A DNA stretch of 64,000 bases from JACCTU01 sp963769665 (GTDB lineage Bacteria > Actinomycetota > Thermoleophilia > Gaiellales > Gaiellaceae). Both the position numbers and the translations under genes were made by a program. Location of the stretch: assembly GCA_963769665.1 (NCBI GenBank), contig CAVYMQ010000003.1, positions 868,001 through 932,000 on the forward strand. The letters run 5' to 3'. Below the pieces are notes generated by a model. The model saw nothing but the letters and a program-made list of their open reading frames with translations. It was not told where the DNA came from and did no database searches. Positions 34,380 to 43,059 of this stretch are shown in pieces (the stretch's first letter is position 1; each line of letters starts with the position of its first letter).

Positions 34380-34826
34380 CCCGTCTTTCCACTCGCGTAG
34401 AGGCGCGCGACGTCAGCTGCGAGGTACGGGATGCCGTCGACGACGACGCCGATCTCGGTCACTTGCCTCCGCACTGCGGGATCGCGACGATAGACCCACT
34501 CGTGCCCTCAACGGCCTCGATCTTGAAGTCGATGTGCCACGGGTCGCCGGGCGTCGGGCGGGTCCACACCGTGTTCTCGGGCGGGCGGACCCTGCCACGG
34601 GTCCAGGGTCGCAACGTCCCGCGGTACGCGATCCAGAGCTCCCAGTCGGCGAGGTAGTCGCGCAACACCTCGTGGTCGGGCCGCAGCACTGCGACGTCGA
34701 CGTCCTCGTGCGGCCGATCCCCTTCCAGGTCGAGTGCCCAGCCACCGGCGATCCACCAGTCGATGGGCAGCCCGGAGAGCACGCGCTGCACCTCTCGGGG
34801 CGTCAGCTGTACCCACGATCCCTCGG
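34376..34826 (-). pseudogene. Aminoglycoside-type nucleotidyltransferase, frameshifted remnant
   Basis: The first part encodes WWIAGGWALDLEGDRPHEDVDVAVLRPD, typical of small antibiotic or unknown-substrate nucleotidyltransferases, and continues to WHIDFKIEAVEG. Near 34512 the frame slips: the next frame gives HEWVYRRDPAVRRQVTE and GIPYLAADVARLYASGK, the expected C-terminal part, before a TGA. The usual acidic C-terminus is also missing. No ATG precedes the conserved start (a GTG lies at 34791). Probably inactive. Confidence 0.65.
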
Positions 34827-35354
34827 CTAGTCGCAGGGCGCAGTTCCCGCGACCAGTGCCGTCACCCGACCGGCTCGAACCCGGGCGAGCAGGCCGGGAT
34901 ACGGAATCGCGCCGACCTCTGCGCACGTGCGCCGCGTGACGAGCCAGTAGCCGGTCCACGGAGGAGACGCCGGATGGAGGCTCGCGCGCGGATAGAGCTG
35001 CCGGATGCGCGCGACCGGGTCGCCGACCCGAAGGCCGACCGCGGTTCGCCACGCGCTCCTGCTCGTGATCGTTGCGGTCACGAGCACGCCGTCCTGACAT
35101 GCGCGGCCCGAGAAGTCGAGAAACGCGAGCCTCAACCCGATGCGGTTCCAACTCGCGTTGCACTCGACGCCGGAAGCCCGGGAGCGCACCGTCGAGGGCG
35201 CTCCGAATCGTTGGCGCGCCTGTGCGAGCGTGCCGCGCGCGATCTGCAGTCCGCCGACCGCGCGGTCGCCTTGGACGACGTACGGAGGCGAGGCTGCAGA
35301 TGCAGGCATCGCCGGCAAGACGGCGGCGATCGCGGCGACCAGGAGAACGCGCAC
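34827..35354 (-). CDS. Secreted protein of unknown function
   Basis: Protein of 175 residues with a clear signal peptide (LLVAAIAAVLPAMPASA, cleavage near AxA). Mature part has three to four cysteines, GLRVGDPVARIRQLYPRA (a short motif seen in many small actinobacterial secreted proteins) and ends AGTAPCD. GTG 35352-35354 is leaderless behind TAGCCT. The function is not recognised. Confidence 0.75.
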   Translation of the reverse strand: MRVLLVAAIAAVLPAMPASAASPPYVVQGDRAVGGLQIARGTLAQARQRFGAPSTVRSRASGVECNASWNRIGLRLAFLDFSGRACQDGVLVTATITSRSAWRTAVGLRVGDPVARIRQLYPRASLHPASPPWTGYWLVTRRTCAEVGAIPYPGLLARVRAGRVTALVAGTAPCD

Positions 35355-35359
35355 CGGCG

Positions 35360-35773
35360 TCAGGCTAATCGGTCCGCTGAGTGGAAGACCGCCTCGATGT
35401 TGTTGCCGTCGGGATCGAGGACGAACGCGGCGTAGTAGTGACCGCTGTACTCGGGACGCAGACCGGGGGGTCCGATGTCGGTCCCGCCATGTTCCACTGC
35501 AGCCTCGTGCCAGCGCATGACCGAATCGGCGTCGCCGGCGCGAAAAGCAATGTGCGCACCGGTGGTCACCCGGTCGCGGCCGGGCTTGCTGCCGACCGTG
35601 TGCAGGCAGAAGTCGTCGCTGTCGCCGCGGCCGAACAGGACATAGGTGTCACCCTCGAACTCGCCTTCGGACAGCACCGCGAATCCGATTTTCGCCAGCG
35701 CCGCTTCGTACATCCGGCGGCTCGCCGGCAAGTCGCTGACTCGGATCCCGACATGGTCGATAACGTCGCTCAC
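35360..35773 (-). CDS. VOC-superfamily (glyoxalase/dioxygenase-like) protein
   Basis: Protein of 137 residues with the paired beta-alpha-beta-beta-beta modules of the vicinal-oxygen-chelate fold. It begins VIDHVGIRVSDLPASRRMYEA, has the metal-type HIAFRAGDADSVMRW and ends YYAAFVLDPDGNNIEAVFH. The substrate is unknown. GTG 35771-35773 lies five bases after the GNAT stop, so it shares that operon. Confidence 0.88.
   Translation of the reverse strand: MSDVIDHVGIRVSDLPASRRMYEAALAKIGFAVLSEGEFEGDTYVLFGRGDSDDFCLHTVGSKPGRDRVTTGAHIAFRAGDADSVMRWHEAAVEHGGTDIGPPGLRPEYSGHYYAAFVLDPDGNNIEAVFHSADRLA
35362..35367 (-). promoter_or_regulatory. -10 box for the secreted protein gene (leaderless)
   Basis: TAGCCT on the minus strand, seven bases before GTG 35354; it lies inside the last codons of the upstream VOC gene. 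Confidence 0.45.
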
Positions 35774-35778
35774 GTCGT

Positions 35779-36609
35779 TCAACCCGCTCTCGTCGGCGAC
35801 CAGACGTACGGCGTCGTCGTCGTCACCGCGCTGAAGCCGAGACGCTCGAGGATCGGCCGGCTGTCGCTGGACGCATCGACTTCGAGGAAGCGGAGACCGC
35901 GCTCGGCGGCCAGGCTCGCACGTTGCGCGATGGTGGCCCGGTAGATCCCGCGGCCACGCCACGCCGGCAGCGTGGCGCCGCCCCAGAGCGTCGCGAAGTC
36001 CGTTCCGCGCACGAAGCGCACCCAGCCGGCGCAGACGATTGCGTCGCCGGCCTCGGCGACGACGATGTTGATTCCGTTGGGGTCGGCTGTCCGCTCGGCC
36101 TCGAGCATGTCGGCGATCCAGCTCTGGTCGTCCCCGTCCTCCCACGCGGCTTGCTCGAACGCGGCTATGCGGTCGAGGTCGCTGCGATCGGTCACCTCCC
36201 GCAACGACACTCCCTCGGGGAGTAGCGGACGGCTCGCGATCTCGTCCACGCGCGCGATCACGACGGTCTCCTCGTCTTCCGGGACGAAGCCCGCCGCGCG
36301 CAAGCGGTCCGCGAGATCTGGCGGCCGGTCGTGCGCGTGCAGCTTCCACTCGAAGCGCTCCCCGCGCTCGGTGAACACGCTTACCTGCCGCGCGATCAAC
36401 TCGTCGAGGTCGGTGCCGTCGAGTCCCGCCAGGTCGCGGTAGGAGATGAAGCCGCGGTTGCCCAGTCCGAACAGCCCGAAGAAGCGAAGGAGCGGTCCGT
36501 CCCGCTCGACGGTCGCCCCTTTCGGCAGCGGGTCGGGCACGTGGTCGCGAAGCTGTGCGTCGTACGCGGCGAGCAAGTCGGACGTGTCAGGACGTGCCGA
36601 AGTCGACAT
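35779..36609 (-). CDS. GNAT-family N-acetyltransferase
   Basis: Protein of 276 residues. The N-terminal half is an unrecognised domain (GLFGLGNRGFISYRDLAGLD). The C-terminal half is a GNAT fold with the acetyl-CoA loop LPAWRGRGIYRATIAQRA and an end RPILERLGFSAVTTTTPYVW. The substrate is unknown. It overlaps the isochorismatase-type gene by 23 bases. Confidence 0.85.
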   Translation of the reverse strand: MSTSARPDTSDLLAAYDAQLRDHVPDPLPKGATVERDGPLLRFFGLFGLGNRGFISYRDLAGLDGTDLDELIARQVSVFTERGERFEWKLHAHDRPPDLADRLRAAGFVPEDEETVVIARVDEIASRPLLPEGVSLREVTDRSDLDRIAAFEQAAWEDGDDQSWIADMLEAERTADPNGINIVVAEAGDAIVCAGWVRFVRGTDFATLWGGATLPAWRGRGIYRATIAQRASLAAERGLRFLEVDASSDSRPILERLGFSAVTTTTPYVWSPTRAG

Positions 36610-37144
36610 CCTTCGTCTCGGCCGTCCCGGCCGTCCGCCCCGGCGCCGACTGGTACTTCCAGTACAGGTTCGTGTGCGCGATCACCTGGTCCGGCGGCGG
36701 CGCGCCCCACTCCGTCTGGTCCTCGGTCGTGTGGGCGTCGCTGACGAGGGTCGCGTCGTACCCTCGGACGAACGCACCGTGGAGCGTCGAGCGGATGCAC
36801 TGATCGGTCTGCGCGCCGGCGACGACGAGTCGGCCGACACCAAGGCCTGACAGCACCGTCTCGAGGGTCGTCTCCTCGAAGGAGTCGCCGTAGCTCTTCT
36901 CGACGAGCGGCTCTGCGTCGTCCGGGGTCAGTTCGGGGACGATCTGCCAGTTGTCGCTCCCCCTGGCCAGGTTCTCGTCGGAGTGCTGGACCCAGATGAC
37001 GGGGACTTGGGCTTGCCGCGCCTTCTCGACGAGGCTGCCGACGTTCGCGACGACCGCGTCGCGCTCGGTAGCACCTTCCACGACGCCCTTCTGCACGTCG
37101 ACGACGAGGAGTGCGGTGTTCGGCCGGTTCTCGAGTGTGGTCAT
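36587..37144 (-). CDS. Isochorismatase-like cysteine hydrolase
   Basis: Protein of 185 residues of the isochorismatase/nicotinamidase fold. The catalytic Asp is in ALLVVDVQKGVVE, the Lys region in EPLVEKSYGDSFEET and the nucleophilic Cys in AGAQTDQCIRSTLHGA. It may hydrolyse an amide such as nicotinamide or a related small molecule; substrate undetermined. ATG 37142-37144 follows AGGGGA. Confidence 0.88.
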   Translation of the reverse strand: MTTLENRPNTALLVVDVQKGVVEGATERDAVVANVGSLVEKARQAQVPVIWVQHSDENLARGSDNWQIVPELTPDDAEPLVEKSYGDSFEETTLETVLSGLGVGRLVVAGAQTDQCIRSTLHGAFVRGYDATLVSDAHTTEDQTEWGAPPPDQVIAHTNLYWKYQSAPGRTAGTAETKDVDFGTS

Positions 37145-37152
37145 GGTTTCCC

Positions 37153-37530
37153 CTAGTCGTCGTATGGCTTGTAGCGATGGTGAAGAAGAATGGCGTTGCC
37201 GGCGGGGTCGCGGAACCCGGCGCCATGGCAGACGCCCGAGTCCCACATCTCGTTGACCTCCACGCCGGCCGCCTCGAGCTTCGCCCTCGCCTCGGCGACG
37301 TCGTCGACGCGGAAGGCAAGCGTTCCGGGCGGCAGTGGCGTGAACTCGTAGTCGTGGGTGTGCGGTGTCATCACCGCGAGCGTCACGTTGCCGGCCTCAT
37401 ACTCGACCCAGTCGTCGTGGTGCAAGTGCGGGTTCCGCGGGAGGCCGAGGACATCGCCGTAGAAGTGGTTCGCCTGCTCCATGTCCGTCACGGGGACGCG
37501 GACGTAGTCGACTCGCTGGACCTCGATCAC
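37153..37530 (-). CDS. VOC-superfamily (glyoxalase-like) protein
   Basis: Protein of 125 residues. It begins VDYVRVPVTDMEQANHFYGD, contains LPPGTLAFRVDDVAEARAKL and ends DPAGNAILLHHRYKPYDD, the usual VOC layout. GTG 37528-37530 is leaderless behind TACGAT. Co-transcription with the isochorismatase-like gene (eight-base gap) is likely. Confidence 0.88.
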   Translation of the reverse strand: MIEVQRVDYVRVPVTDMEQANHFYGDVLGLPRNPHLHHDDWVEYEAGNVTLAVMTPHTHDYEFTPLPPGTLAFRVDDVAEARAKLEAAGVEVNEMWDSGVCHGAGFRDPAGNAILLHHRYKPYDD

Positions 37531-37536
37531 GCGCCA

Positions 37537-37542
37537 ATCGTA
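37537..37542 (-). promoter_or_regulatory. -10 box for the VOC/isochorismatase/GNAT operon
   Basis: TACGAT on the minus strand, six bases before GTG 37530. Confidence 0.5.
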
Positions 37543-37581
37543 ACGGCCCGCCCGCAGGGTGACCAAGCTCCCGCGAGGGGC

Positions 37582-37587
37582 TACGAT
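37582..37587 (+). promoter_or_regulatory. -10 box for the DUF1707 gene (leaderless)
   Basis: TACGAT followed by six bases and ATG 37594. It is the same hexamer as the divergent box at 37537-37542, 40 bases away. Confidence 0.5.
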
Positions 37588-37593
37588 GCTCCC

Positions 37594-38007
37594 ATGCTCG
37601 CCGCCGATAGCGATCGTGAGCGTGCGGCCGCCACGCTGAAGGAGTCCTATGTCGGCGGCCGGCTGACGCTGGACGAGCTCTCGGAACGGACCGAGCTCGT
37701 GCTCTCCGCGCGTTCGCGGGCGGAGTTGCGAGCAGCGCTGTCCGGGTTGCCGTGGTTGTCGGACGAGCTCGCGGAGCGCGGCCGGTCGGTGGTGCACACG
37801 GTCGCCCGCGGGGCGCTGGTCGTGGCGCTCACCGGCGCGTGGCTGCTGTTCAGCTTGACCCTCCTCCTCGTCCTCGGGCTGATGCTCCTGTTCCAGGGAG
37901 CGTCGGGCTCGGCGGTGCTGGTGTTCCTGATCGTCTGGCTCGTCCCGACGTATCTCCTGTCGCGCGTCTGGCACAGCCGGCCGCCGACGCGCCGGCCGAG
38001 CGTCTAG
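37594..38007 (+). CDS. DUF1707 membrane protein
   Basis: Protein of 137 residues. The N-terminal 55 residues are the DUF1707 domain of actinobacteria (DRERAAATLKESYVGGRLTL, then ELSERTELVLSARSRAEL). Two hydrophobic helices follow (LVVALTGAWLLFSLTLLLVL and VLVFLIVWLVPTYLL). Its role is unknown; the family is common in actinobacteria and often tied to envelope-stress or sensor genes. Confidence 0.88.
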   Translation: MLAADSDRERAAATLKESYVGGRLTLDELSERTELVLSARSRAELRAALSGLPWLSDELAERGRSVVHTVARGALVVALTGAWLLFSLTLLLVLGLMLLFQGASGSAVLVFLIVWLVPTYLLSRVWHSRPPTRRPSV

Positions 38008-38049
38008 CGGCCCGGGTCGAGCGCCCGCCGCGCGCGGCGGCGAGTGGGA

Positions 38050-38121
38050 TGCCCCCGGCCGGAATCGAACCAGCGCACGCGGTTTAGGAAACCGCTGCTC
38101 TATCCACTGAGCTACGGGGGC
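38050..38121 (-). tRNA. tRNA-Arg (anticodon CCT)
   Basis: Complete cloverleaf of 72 bases on the minus strand. Acceptor GCCCCCG pairs with CGGGGGC plus an A discriminator; D-stem GCTC/GAGC; anticodon stem GCGGT/ACCGC with loop TTCCTAA giving CCT; T-arm GCTGG, TTCGATT, CCGGC. No CCA is encoded. It decodes AGG. Confidence 0.97.
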
Positions 38122-38181
38122 GCGGGCCACCACAGGCTAGCGCCGGTTCCGGTTCAGACCCCGCGCCGCCGCTCGCATCCG

Positions 38182-38187
38182 TACTAT
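38182..38187 (+). promoter_or_regulatory. -10 box for the polysaccharide exporter operon
   Basis: TACTAT, then eight bases, then GTG 38196; no ribosome-binding site. Confidence 0.5.
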
Positions 38188-38195
38188 CGAGATCC

Positions 38196-38999
38196 GTGCG
38201 CCACGCGGCCTCAACGCGCACGGGCACGCCCGGATCGTCCGTCGAGCGCCGATCCGACGTCCTGCTGGCGCTCACGCGTTCCGATCTTCGCGCGCGCTAC
38301 GGCCGCGGCCCGTGGCAGCTGCTGAAGTGGCTCATCGACCCGTTCGCCTTGCTCGGTGTCTATCTCGTGCTGGTGAGCGTCCTCGTCGACCGGCCGGGGC
38401 GTGCGGTCGGGCTGAGCCTCGCGTGCGCCATCGTCCCCTTCCAGCTGGTGATGATGACCGTCACGAACGGACTGAGTGCGGTCGCCCTTCGAGGCTCGAT
38501 CATCCTGAACATGAGCTTCGATCGCATGTTGATTCCCGTTGCGGCCACGTTGACGGAGACCGTCGCGTTCGGGGCGAGCATCGTCCTCCTCGTCCTGATG
38601 ATGGTGGTGTACGGGGTAGCCCCGACACCTGCGCTCTTAGCGTTTCCTCTCGTCCTGGCCGTGACGGTGTTCTTCGCGCTCGGGTGCGCGTATGGAGCCT
38701 CGTTGTTCACGCTCTGGCTTCGGGACCTACGCCCGTTCGCGATCAGCTTCGTCCGAACGTTGTTCTTTCTCGCGCCCGGACTGGTCGCGCTGGAGTTGAT
38801 CGACGACCCCGCGAACACACTCGTTCGCCTGAACCCGCTGACGGGGCTCTTCGAGTCGTACCGTGCCGTGCTCCTCTACGGCGAAGCGCCGGCGCCGTGG
38901 ATGCTGCTCGTTCCCTCTGCGGCAGCCGCGTTGTTGCTGCTCGTGTTCGTGCCGCTGTACCAGCGCGAACAGCAGCACTTCGCCAAGGTGCTGGAATGA
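38196..38999 (+). CDS. ABC-2 polysaccharide exporter permease (Wzm/RfbA type)
   Basis: Membrane subunit of 267 residues with about six helices, of the type that exports O-antigen, teichoic acid or capsule chains. Typical motifs are SDLRARYGRGPWQLLKWLIDP near the start, FGASIVLLVLMMVVYG, SLFTLWLRDLRPFAISFVRT and the end LNPLTGLFESYRAVLLYG. It is coupled to the ATPase by ATGA. Confidence 0.85.
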   Translation: MRHAASTRTGTPGSSVERRSDVLLALTRSDLRARYGRGPWQLLKWLIDPFALLGVYLVLVSVLVDRPGRAVGLSLACAIVPFQLVMMTVTNGLSAVALRGSIILNMSFDRMLIPVAATLTETVAFGASIVLLVLMMVVYGVAPTPALLAFPLVLAVTVFFALGCAYGASLFTLWLRDLRPFAISFVRTLFFLAPGLVALELIDDPANTLVRLNPLTGLFESYRAVLLYGEAPAPWMLLVPSAAAALLLLVFVPLYQREQQHFAKVLE

Positions 39000-39742
39000 C
39001 GTCTGTCGTCGTGGACGGCGTGGGCGTCGAGTTCTGGTTCGACCGGCAGCGCCGGGTGATGACACCGTTCGCCGCGCGGATTCGCCGCCACGCCTCACAC
39101 ACGTGGGGATTGCGCGGCGTGGACTTCCGGATCGACGGCGGTGGCAGCGTTGCCCTGATCGGGGCGACGGGCTCGGGGAAGACGACGCTGCTCCGCACGC
39201 TCGCCGGTGTCATGGCCGCCGACGAAGGTCGCGTCACGGTGCACGGTCGTGTCGGCTCGTTGCTCTCGACGAACGGCGGATTGATGACGAGCCTGACGGG
39301 CCGGGAGAACACGTTGCTGATCGGGACTCTGGCGGGCCTCTCACGTTCGCAAGCGAGGGCGGCGATCGATCTCGTCCACCAGCGCAGCAAGCTCGGAGAG
39401 TCCTTTGAACGACCCGTCTCGAGCTATTCACAAGGAATGCGTGCGCGACTCGGTTTCTCGATCATCGAGGCGAGCGAGCCCGAGCTTCTCCTCCTCGACG
39501 AGGTGCACGAGGCGCTCGACGACGAGTTCCGCGGGCTGTTGGAAGAGCGCGTGCTCGACGTCGTCGGCCGAGGCGGCATCGTCGTCGCTGCCGGTCACGA
39601 CCACGCGCTGCTGAACCGGATCTGCGAGCGAGCGCTGCTTCTCCGAGATGGTCGGCTCGTGGCGGACGGCGACTTTGCCGACGTCCGGCGCGAGTACTTG
39701 GAGAGCCCGACGCGGGACGTGTCGCCCGCGACGACGATCTAG
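38996..39742 (+). CDS. ABC polysaccharide exporter ATPase (Wzt/RfbB type)
   Basis: Nucleotide-binding subunit of 248 residues. Walker A is GATGSGKTT, signature SSYSQGMRARLGFS, Walker B LLLLDEVHEALDD and switch GHDHALL. The TagH/Wzt-type GLLSTNGGLMTSLTGRENT-like region is present (SLLSTNGGLMTSLTGREN). There is no long C-terminal carbohydrate-binding domain. ATG overlaps the permease stop. Confidence 0.87.
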   Translation: MTSVVVDGVGVEFWFDRQRRVMTPFAARIRRHASHTWGLRGVDFRIDGGGSVALIGATGSGKTTLLRTLAGVMAADEGRVTVHGRVGSLLSTNGGLMTSLTGRENTLLIGTLAGLSRSQARAAIDLVHQRSKLGESFERPVSSYSQGMRARLGFSIIEASEPELLLLDEVHEALDDEFRGLLEERVLDVVGRGGIVVAAGHDHALLNRICERALLLRDGRLVADGDFADVRREYLESPTRDVSPATTI

Positions 39743-39745
39743 GAT
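39740..39745 (+). promoter_or_regulatory. -10 box for the glycosyltransferase at 39752
   Basis: TAGGAT, then six bases, then GTG 39752. Its first base is inside the stop codon of the exporter ATPase. Confidence 0.5.
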
Positions 39746-39751
39746 CGCGGC

Positions 39752-40663
39752 GTGCCCGCGAAGCTCGCTTGTGCGGTCCTCAGCTTTCGCGACGAATTCG
39801 GGCTTGTCGATGCCGTGCGCTCGATTCTCGACCAGTCGACACAGGTGGAGGTCGTGGTCGTGAACTCGGGCGGTGGTGATCCCGAACGACGACTGCGAGC
39901 GGCGGGGATCGATGTGCCCGTGATCAACGTTCGTCGGCCGCTCTACCCCGGAGCCGTCCGCAATCTCGGCATCGACCACACCACAGCGCCGTTCATGTCG
40001 CGGCTCGCGGCCGATCGGGTCACTGAGCCCGGTTGGGTGGCCGGTCGCCTCCGGGAGCATGAGCGAGGCGCAATCGCTGTCTCCGGCACGATGACGAATG
40101 CGTACCCGCACAGTCGTGCGGCCTGGGCGTCGTACATGCTGCTGCACAACAGGATCGTCGCCGCTGATGAGTCGAATCCCCATGCGCAGTACGGACTCTC
40201 GTACGACCGCACGTTGTTCGAACGCTACGGGCGGTTCTCGGAGGACCTGCGAGCGGGAGAGGACACAGAGTTCAACGCACGACTCACTCCGAATCATGCG
40301 ATCGTGAAGCCGCCGGCGGTGCGCACTGCTCACCGCTATCCGACGACCGTCGGCGGACTACTCCGTGACGCGTTCCGCCGCGGCCAGCTTCAGGCGACGA
40401 TGCTGGGACGCATCGAGCGAGGGCCGAACGGGCGGCCCAAGAGCCTGCTCGTCGCCGCGCGGGCGACGTTGAACGTCCCTCACGCGCTTCGCTTTGCCTG
40501 GAACCAGCCGGGGCCGCGCGCCCGTCTGCTCAGCGCCTATCCGCTGGTGATTCCTGCGGGCGGGATGTACGCGTTGGGTGCGCTCAAGACCTTGGTGCTG
40601 CCTGCCGCTCGATCCAGAACGCGGCCGGGAAGTGCTCTTCACGAGCCCGCAGACTCGGGATGA
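39752..40663 (+). CDS. Glycosyltransferase family 2
   Basis: Protein of 303 residues with a GT-A fold N-terminal domain: LSFRDEFGLVDAVRSILDQ, VVVVNSGGGDPE (sugar-nucleotide loop), LYPGAVRNLGIDHTTAPFM and a DXD-like LAADRV. A middle AGEDTEFNARL and a basic C-terminal region without clear membrane helices follow. The acceptor and sugar are unknown. It is leaderless and lies directly after the Wzm/Wzt pair. Confidence 0.82.
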   Translation: MPAKLACAVLSFRDEFGLVDAVRSILDQSTQVEVVVVNSGGGDPERRLRAAGIDVPVINVRRPLYPGAVRNLGIDHTTAPFMSRLAADRVTEPGWVAGRLREHERGAIAVSGTMTNAYPHSRAAWASYMLLHNRIVAADESNPHAQYGLSYDRTLFERYGRFSEDLRAGEDTEFNARLTPNHAIVKPPAVRTAHRYPTTVGGLLRDAFRRGQLQATMLGRIERGPNGRPKSLLVAARATLNVPHALRFAWNQPGPRARLLSAYPLVIPAGGMYALGALKTLVLPAARSRTRPGSALHEPADSG

Positions 40664-41190
40664 GCTCTGACACCCGCTCGCGCTCGGCGCGCACGAGCGC
40701 ATGCGCGGCGAAGACGACCCGGTAGTCGCGGTTCCCGATCAGGAACGCGTGCAGCAGGTACTGCTCGCTCAGATACATGCCTCGCTCGTACCACGCTGGT
40801 GGATACTCGTACGGAAGAAAGATGTCGTGGAAGTGGACGACCACGCCGGGTCGCAGCCGCGGCAGCACCTCCAGGATCAGGAAGTTGACGTCGCTGCCCG
40901 TCTTGACCGCGTGAGAGCTGTCGACGAAGAGGACGTCGTTCGACTCCAGTTCGAGGTACCTGTCGAGCGGGACGTCCTGCGCCTTGACGCGCTCCACGCG
41001 GGTGAGGCCGCGCACGGACGGGAGACCACGGCGCGGCTCGGGATCGACGGCGACGAACTCCGCGGGGTGTCCGTCGGCTGCGTTTCGCGAGCAGGCCGAC
41101 GCCGTGACGAGCGTCGACGATCCGGAGCCGATCTCGAGGACCCGCTTCGGCTCGAGGGCAGGATCGTCCTGACGGCATGACGTTCCTCCG
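40584..41190 (-). pseudogene. Class I methyltransferase (Methyltransf_24 type), 5' truncated
   Basis: The surviving frame begins inside the SAM domain at RVLEIGSGSSTLVTASAC and continues intact through VFVDSSHAVKTGSDVNFLIL and VVVHFHDIFLPYEYPPAWYE to the stop. No start codon precedes it and roughly 100 residues of the normal N-terminus are gone. Upstream it runs straight into a glycosyltransferase fragment in another frame. The 3' end overlaps the convergent glycosyltransferase gene by 80 bases. Confidence 0.7.
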
Positions 41191-41194
41191 ACCC

Positions 41195-41782
41195 CGTCGT
41201 TCGGGATCGCGTTCCGACAGGCGCCTTTTGCCCGTGGAGCGGCGCAGTGTCGAAGACATCGTCCGCTCGCACTGCGAAGAGGCGCAGACGTCGCGTCTCG
41301 CCCCACACCCCGTCGGTGCGGTACCGATCCTGTGCGTCCCAGAGGTCGCGCATCCGCACCGAGAAGGCCGTGAGCCCGAGCAGCCGCCCGCGCGAGATCA
41401 CCCGCTCCGCCCGGGCGCGAAACGCTCGTTCGACGCGCTCGTCGGCGTCGAGCGCCAACGCCCAGTCCGCCCCGTGGCGCAACGCCGCCTCGACGAGAGC
41501 GCGATGCCTCGCCATCTCGTCCACACGCGCGCCTTCCCGATGCCTGATCAGCTCCACGACTCGCGCGGAGCTCGCCAGGAACTCGGCCGACCCGTCCGAA
41601 GACGCGTCGTCGATCGCGATGACTCCGTCGACGTGAGGAGACACGTTCGCGACGTAGCCGGGCAGAAACCGCATCCCGTCGCGGACGGACAGCAACGCGA
41701 AGAGGCGGCGCCTCGGCCGGCGAGCGAGGACGGGCGGCCACGACGGAATCGCTGCGGGACGGAGCCGTCGCAGATTGGTCAT
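41195..41782 (-). pseudogene. Glycosyltransferase family 2, 3' truncated
   Basis: From ATG 41782 the frame encodes a typical N-terminal GT2 domain: LFALLSVRDGMRFLPGYVAN, GVIAIDDASSDGSAEFLA (sugar-nucleotide loop), DWALALDADERVE (DxD) and LRLFAVRADDVFDTAPLHG. It then ends abruptly near 41195 where the methyltransferase fragment takes over in another frame. This looks like a deletion that fused two neighbouring genes. Confidence 0.7.
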
Positions 41783-41817
41783 GCGCTCATTGTCGCTTCG
41801 CCGGGTCCCGGCGGCGG

Positions 41818-41823
41818 TACCGT
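41818..41823 (+). promoter_or_regulatory. -10 box for the YdcF-like gene
   Basis: TACCGT, then seven bases, then GTG 41831. Confidence 0.4.
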
Positions 41824-41830
41824 CGGGAAC

Positions 41831-42332
41831 GTGCGAACCGCGATCGTCGTGCTGGGGAACGGTGGCCGCCGTCGCGGCGCTTCGTCGATCACCCCTGCAT
41901 GTCTCGAGCTCGTGCGCGAGGCTGAGCGGAGGGCGACGAGCCAAGCGGTCGACGTCGTCGTGCTCACCGGCGGCTCACGCGGAGGCCGCCTCCGAGGCCG
42001 AGCTGATGCGCGCAGCCTGGCAGGGACCGGCCGTCGAGCTGGTCGTGGAGCCGACCGCGTCGATCACTGCCGAGAACGCGACGCGAACGCTCCCGCTTCT
42101 GCTCGAGCGGGGGATCGAGCAAACCGTCGTCGTCTGCGCGCCGCTCCACGTCTACCGCACGCGGTTCTTCTTCTCGCGGCTCTTCGAACCGCACGGGATC
42201 CAGACCTCCTTCCACATCGCGCCCGTCGAGCAGGGCGCGCGCGCGTTCGCGTGGGAGGTCGCAGCTGCTCCGCTCTGCCGCCGGCAGCTTCGAGCGGCGC
42301 AGGCCGAGCTCGTCCAGCGCGGGTACGCATGA
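41831..42332 (+). pseudogene. YdcF/DUF218-family protein, frameshifted
   Basis: The start is normal (VRTAIVVLGNGGRRRG, then VDVVVLTG), but between about 41965 and 41985 the frame shifts. The following frame gives SEAELMRAAWQGPAVELVVE, TASITAENATRTLPLL and VVCAPLHVYRTRFFF, the rest of a DUF218 (YdcF-like) domain, ending at 42332. Members are linked to cell-wall or polysaccharide metabolism. The stop overlaps the next gene as ATGA. Confidence 0.7.
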
Positions 42333-43051
42333 GCGACACGCTCGTCTTCATCCCCGCGTGGAATGAAGAGCAGAACTTGGCCGCTGTTCTGAACGATCTC
42401 GAGCGCGTGTTGCCGAGCGCTGACGTTCTGGTCGTCGACGACGGCTCGACCGATCGCACCGCGGCCGTGTCGCGCGAGCACGGTGCTGAGGTACTGTCGC
42501 TCGGACGGAACCGCGGGCTCCCGGTGGGAATCGCAGCGGGCTATCGCTGGGCGTTCGAGCACGACTACGCGTACTGCGGCCGGGTGGACGCCGACGGCCA
42601 GCATCCCGCGGTGGAGCTCTCGCGCCTGCTGGAGCTCGTCCGCGCGGACCAGTGTGATGTGGCCGTCGGGTCGCGATTCGTGTCGGGCGATGGGTACGCG
42701 CCCTATCGCTACCGCCCTGATCGCACCCGCCGACTGGGCACTGCGGTGCTTCGTCGGGCGATGGCACTCGTGCTACGACGGCCTTTCGGCGATGCGACGA
42801 GTGGGCTCTACGCGGTCAACGCGAAAGCGCTGCCGCTGCTCGCCGAGGAGTTCACGACGGAAGCGCCCGAGGTTGAAGCGCTGATCCGGATCGTCGACGC
42901 CGGCCTCCGTCTCGAGGAGGTGCCGGTCAACATGGCCGCGCGCGCGAGCGGCGAGTCGAAGCTCCGCGGTGGAAAGGCGATCAAGGTCGTGCTGACCGTC
43001 GCTGCGACGCTCGCCGCGGCGAAGTGGATCCAGGCGCGTCGGCCGCGCTGA
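42329..43051 (+). CDS. Glycosyltransferase family 2, polyprenyl-phosphate type
   Basis: Protein of 240 residues resembling dolichol-phosphate mannosyltransferases: FIPAWNEEQNLAAVLNDLER, VVDDGSTDRTA, a YCGRVDADGQHP (DxD) and SGLYAVNAKALPLL, ending with SGESKLRGGKAIKV. No C-terminal membrane domain is present. It would load a sugar onto a lipid carrier. It is the last intact gene before the pseudogene stretch. Confidence 0.88.
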   Translation: MSDTLVFIPAWNEEQNLAAVLNDLERVLPSADVLVVDDGSTDRTAAVSREHGAEVLSLGRNRGLPVGIAAGYRWAFEHDYAYCGRVDADGQHPAVELSRLLELVRADQCDVAVGSRFVSGDGYAPYRYRPDRTRRLGTAVLRRAMALVLRRPFGDATSGLYAVNAKALPLLAEEFTTEAPEVEALIRIVDAGLRLEEVPVNMAARASGESKLRGGKAIKVVLTVAATLAAAKWIQARRPR

Positions 43052-43059
43052 TCTTGACG

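Noticed and set aside
38050..38121. tRNA-Arg as an attachment site for an island covering 38.2-45.3 kb
   Set aside because: The tRNA 3' end points away from the accessory region, no integrase is present, and no copy of the tRNA end was seen at the far side.
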